64,000 bases of DNA from NCBI GenBank assembly GCA_024639325.1, contig JAHEIO010000005.1, positions 28,330-92,329 of the forward strand, given 5' to 3'. Shown piece after piece: positions 61,158 through 64,000 of this stretch (positions are counted from its first letter, which is position 1; every line of letters starts with the position of its first letter). Source of the DNA: Gammaproteobacteria bacterium. Its GTDB lineage: Bacteria; Pseudomonadota; Gammaproteobacteria; Arenicellales; JAANXG01. Under the pieces are notes generated by a model. It was not told the DNA's origin and ran no database searches. It was given only the letters and a program-made list of their open reading frames with translations. A program made the translations under genes and the position numbers.

Positions 61158-63575
61158 TTATCCTCGCATCCGCTCGGCACCCGCATCGAACAACGGCGTT
61201 GTGTACAAGCTCGCTTTGCGGCGATCGCCCAGAATCTCTATCTCCACCTCGGCGCCTTCCTCGATGAGTTCCACCGGCAGGAATCCGTATGCCACGCTTT
61301 TTTTCGCGTAGTGCGCGTACCCCCCCGAGGTTACGAAACCCACGACATTGCCCCCGGACCATATCGGTTCCCACCCCCACACGTCGGCATCGGCGGCGTC
61401 GACAATGAACGTGCACAGTTTTCGGGAGACGCCTTGCTCCTTCTCCGTAATTGCTGCCTGTTTTCCAATGAAGTCGACGGACTTGTCGTAATGCACGAAG
61501 CGATCCAGGCCTGTTTCCATCGGCGTATAGTCGGGCTTGAATTCCCTGAGCCACGACCCGAACGATTTCTCCAGCCGCAGGCTCATCATGGCACGCATGC
61601 CGAACGGCCTCAGACCGAGATCCTTTCCCGCTTCGGACAAGGTTTCGTATAGCGATACCTGCCTGCTGCGATCCACATAGATCTCATATCCCAGGTCACC
61701 CGTGTAGCTCACTCGCTGCACGATGGCATCGCACAGTCCGACCTCCATTTCACGTACGTCGAGGAATTTAAATGTTTCCGCTGAAACATCGGCTCGGGTC
61801 ACCCGGCTCAACAATTCGCGTGCATTCGGTCCAGCAATCTGAAAACCAATTCGTTCGTTCGATATATTACGAATTTCGACATCCCCGGCAGGTTTATGCA
61901 CCTCGAACCATCGCAGATGGTAAGCCTGGGCGGCGTAGGACGCGGTCACCTGGAAACGGTGCTCACCCAGGCGTGACAGCGTGAAGTCGCCGATGATCCT
62001 GCCCCTCGGGCTCAACATCGGGCACAGGCTGAGCCGGCCGACCTGCGGGATTCGCCCGGCCATGATGCGGTCCAGAAACCCAACGACACCCTCTCCCGTC
62101 ATGTCGAATTTGCTGAAATTGTGGATTTCGTTGATGCCCACCGCGGTACGCACCGCGTTGCACTCCGAGGCCACGGCGTCGAAGGCGTTTGAGCGGCGGA
62201 AACAGGGCGTCTCGAACGGCTTGTCCCCGTCCGCCGCAAAATAATTGACGCTCTCCATGCCGTAAGCGGAACCGAATACCGCGTTCCGCGGTCTCCAGAT
62301 TCCGTAGGCCGGTGTCGTGATAAACGGCCGGCCCGCCGGGAGTTCCTCGTTGGGATAGGAAATGGCGAAACGCCGCTGGTAGTTTTCGGTGACCTTGATG
62401 CGCGTATAGGATTCCGTGCAGTAGTCGCCGTATCTAGCGACGTCCATAGCAAACACGTCGCGTTCCGGTTCGCCGTGAACCATCCATTGTGCCAGCGTTA
62501 GACCGACCCCGCCGCCCTGACTGAAGCCGGCCATCACCGCGCACGCCGCCCAGTAATTTCGTAATCCGGGCACCGGGCCGACCAGCGGGTTGCCGTCGGG
62601 CGCAAAGGTGAACGGCCCGTTGATGACCCGCTTGATGCCCGCTTTGGCCAGGACCGGGTAGCGGTTGTAAGCGATCTCCAGTGAATCGGAAATCTTGTCC
62701 AGCTTGTCGTTGAGGAGTTCGTGACCGAAATCCCACGGCGTGCCGTCGACAGCCCAGGGCTCGGCGGACTGCTCGTAGAAGCCGATCACCAGCCCCCTGC
62801 CCTCCTGCCTGAGGTAGCTCTCTCCACCGGGGTCCACGACGTGCGGCAACTCTTTCTCCCGGTTGTACACCTCGGGCAGATCATCTGTAGCCAGGTACTG
62901 GTGTTCCATCGGATGCAGCGGCAGGTAGACGCCCGCCATCCTGCCCACTTCGCGGGCCCACAGGCCCCCGGCGTTGACCACGTGCTCGGCCACCAGGGTG
63001 CCCTGCTCCGTCACCACTTCCCAGCTACCGTCGCCGCGCGGGTGGGTCTCTAACACTCGATTTCTGAGGTAGATCTCTGCACCCTGCTTGCGCGCCGCCT
63101 TGGCGTACGCATGGGTCGTACCGGATGGGTCCAGATGGCCATCCAGCGGGTCATACAGTCCACCGATAATCCCCTCAGTGTTGATGATGGGAGTCAGCGC
63201 CCCGATTTCCCCGGGACCGAGAATCTCGGTATCGAGCCCCATGTAACGATGCTTGGCGCGTTCGGCAACCAGGTGGTCCATGCGTTCCGGGGTGGTCGCA
63301 ATGGTGACGCCGCCGACGTGATGCAGCCCGCAGGACTGCCCGGAAACCGCTTCGAGTTCCGCGTACAGGCCGATGGTGTAACCCTGCAATGCCGCCATGT
63401 TGGTATCCGCGTTCAGCGTATGGAATCCGCCCGCCGCGTGCCAGGTCGAACCCGAGGTGAGTTCCGAGCGCTCGATCAGGACGACGTCCTTCCAGCCCAG
63501 TTTGGTCAGGTGATACAGGACACTGCAGCCCACTACCCCACCGCCGATCACGGCGACCTGTGCGTGAGATTTCAT
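61158..63575 (-). CDS. Dimethylglycine/sarcosine-dehydrogenase-like flavoprotein
   Basis: 805 residues. The N-terminal FAD domain has VAVIGGGVVGCSVLYHLTKLGWKDVVLIER and GSTWHAAGG, where the His is the covalent FAD site in dimethylglycine dehydrogenase. The C-terminal half is a GcvT-like folate-binding domain (ISNERIGFQIAGPNARELLSRV, GDLGYEIYVD). It removes a methyl group as formaldehyde or methylene-THF from N-methylated glycine. The exact substrate (dimethylglycine, sarcosine or similar) is not decided by sequence alone. Confidence 0.88.
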   Translation of the reverse strand: MKSHAQVAVIGGGVVGCSVLYHLTKLGWKDVVLIERSELTSGSTWHAAGGFHTLNADTNMAALQGYTIGLYAELEAVSGQSCGLHHVGGVTIATTPERMDHLVAERAKHRYMGLDTEILGPGEIGALTPIINTEGIIGGLYDPLDGHLDPSGTTHAYAKAARKQGAEIYLRNRVLETHPRGDGSWEVVTEQGTLVAEHVVNAGGLWAREVGRMAGVYLPLHPMEHQYLATDDLPEVYNREKELPHVVDPGGESYLRQEGRGLVIGFYEQSAEPWAVDGTPWDFGHELLNDKLDKISDSLEIAYNRYPVLAKAGIKRVINGPFTFAPDGNPLVGPVPGLRNYWAACAVMAGFSQGGGVGLTLAQWMVHGEPERDVFAMDVARYGDYCTESYTRIKVTENYQRRFAISYPNEELPAGRPFITTPAYGIWRPRNAVFGSAYGMESVNYFAADGDKPFETPCFRRSNAFDAVASECNAVRTAVGINEIHNFSKFDMTGEGVVGFLDRIMAGRIPQVGRLSLCPMLSPRGRIIGDFTLSRLGEHRFQVTASYAAQAYHLRWFEVHKPAGDVEIRNISNERIGFQIAGPNARELLSRVTRADVSAETFKFLDVREMEVGLCDAIVQRVSYTGDLGYEIYVDRSRQVSLYETLSEAGKDLGLRPFGMRAMMSLRLEKSFGSWLREFKPDYTPMETGLDRFVHYDKSVDFIGKQAAITEKEQGVSRKLCTFIVDAADADVWGWEPIWSGGNVVGFVTSGGYAHYAKKSVAYGFLPVELIEEGAEVEIEILGDRRKASLYTTPLFDAGAERMRG

Positions 63576-63681
63576 AGATAGCCCCTCTGTCGGTCAGGGC
63601 GCTTTTTATCACACACACGGTACGCGGTCAGTTGTTTTTCTATCTCCATTGGCAGACCATGATCCCTTCGACAGTCTTTTC

Positions 63682-63704
63682 CCTCTGCCCTGAGTAGGGA
63701 GAGG
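63682..63704. repeat. CCCTCT/GGGAGAGG intergenic hairpin
   Basis: CCTCTGCCCT at 63682-63691 pairs with AGGGAGAGG at 63696-63704 with one bulge. This style of repeat (followed by TTTGGTGTGAGG) is common between genes in proteobacteria. It lies in the 236-base divergent gap between the dehydrogenase and the last gene and has no T-run. Confidence 0.45.
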
Positions 63705-63811
63705 TTTGGTGTGAGGTAAGAAAGTCAGGGTAATTTCTGCGTCCGCGGTGTAACATCAGCGTGAAGTATGATGCCCGCTGAAGGTGGTTAAACCCAGTCA
63801 CAAGGAGAGTG

Positions 63812-64000
63812 ATGACGAATATGTATGCATTTATAAAAGAATTACAAACGCTTGGCGTTTTTATACTGAACGTCCTGCTTATCCTGGGCCTGAACCCTGC
63901 AGCCTCGGGGCAGTTCATCAAAGAGGTCGATGCCGAGGGTCGCGTCATCTACCATCAGGACCCGGCTTACGACTATTCCGCGGACGAGCCGAGTGAGGAA
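63812..64000 (+). CDS. Exported protein with DUF4124-like start, truncated by window end
   Basis: 63 codons are visible and the frame is open at the window end. AAGGAG at 63802-63807 precedes ATG 63812. The N-terminus is a signal peptide (FILNVLLILGLNPAASG). Then QFIKEVDAEGRVIYHQDPA resembles the DUF4124 motif (xWVDxxGxxxYxDxPP), found in periplasmic or envelope proteins of unknown role. Confidence 0.7.
   Translation, partial: MTNMYAFIKELQTLGVFILNVLLILGLNPAASGQFIKEVDAEGRVIYHQDPAYDYSADEPSEE

Noticed and set aside
1..64000. tRNA, rRNA, CRISPR, integrase or transposase genes
   Set aside because: I looked through the gene-free stretches and protein frames and saw no supportable example; short RNAs could still have been missed without a computed search.

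Overview
This window is chromosomal DNA of a gammaproteobacterium. The main evidence is gene order. The block rne / rluC / yceF / rpmF-plsX-fabH-fabG-acpP-fabF-mltG-tmk-holB-(pilZ)-tatD follows the order known from Escherichia coli and Pseudomonas. A cbb3 oxidase set with an oxygen-sensing FNR protein and an ImuA-ImuB-DnaE2 mutasome point the same way. No rRNA, tRNA, CRISPR array, phage or transposase gene was seen. I cannot name the genus.

Layout. (1) 1-6477: the 3' part of a type II secretion operon, gspE(partial)-F-G-H-I-J-K-L-M, with mostly overlapping genes. (2) 6498-11640: a flippase-like membrane protein divergent from recJ, a DEDD exonuclease and rlmD. (3) 11650-17250: RNase E divergent from rluC, then a Rieske protein, an SppA-type protease and YceF. 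(4) 17251-29001: an accessory segment lying exactly where the yceF-rpmF junction is in E. coli. It holds a repeat-flanked element, a helix-hairpin-helix membrane protein, an acyltransferase, LexA-boxed imuAB, three genes related to hydroxyproline catabolism (one a remnant), an outer-membrane protein and LexA-boxed dnaE2. (5) 29115-38018: ribosomal protein L32, fatty-acid synthesis, MltG, Tmk, DNA polymerase III delta-prime, PilZ and TatD. (6) 38064-39095: a second proline-racemase-family enzyme. (7) 39195-49728: a DksA-like protein, FNR, ccoIS and, on the other strand, a Yip1 protein with ccoNOQP-GH and a TauE-like protein. (8) 50178-64000: an accessory metabolic region. It holds a Nudix hydrolase, a tungsten-type aldehyde oxidoreductase, a trimethylamine-dehydrogenase-like flavoprotein, a CBS protein and a porin. 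These are followed by a sugar-nucleotide cluster (glgC, a sucrose-phosphate-synthase-like GT4, a P-loop kinase and a HIT-like phosphorylase), a dimethylglycine/sarcosine-dehydrogenase-like enzyme and the start of a DUF4124-like protein.

How the genes work together. The secretion genes build the pseudopilus and inner-membrane platform of one machine. FNR plus ANR-type boxes probably control the high-affinity oxidase and its copper-assembly genes when oxygen is low. LexA boxes in front of imuA and dnaE2 place the three mutasome subunits under the SOS response although the genes are now about 3.9 kb apart. The hydroxyproline, methylated-amine and dimethylglycine enzymes suggest use of osmolyte- or protein-derived nitrogen compounds. 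The glgC cluster suggests an ADP-glucose-based glycoside or reserve pathway.

Most interesting points: the glgC / GT4 / kinase / HIT-phosphorylase cluster; a trimethylamine-dehydrogenase homologue with an altered substrate pocket; a probably leaderless dnaE2 transcript; the decayed deaminase between two hydroxyproline genes; a delta-prime clamp-loader subunit without its zinc module; loss of fabD, yceD and pabC from the fab block; and short dispersed repeats at gene ends. All functional calls come from reading motifs; no database search was run.
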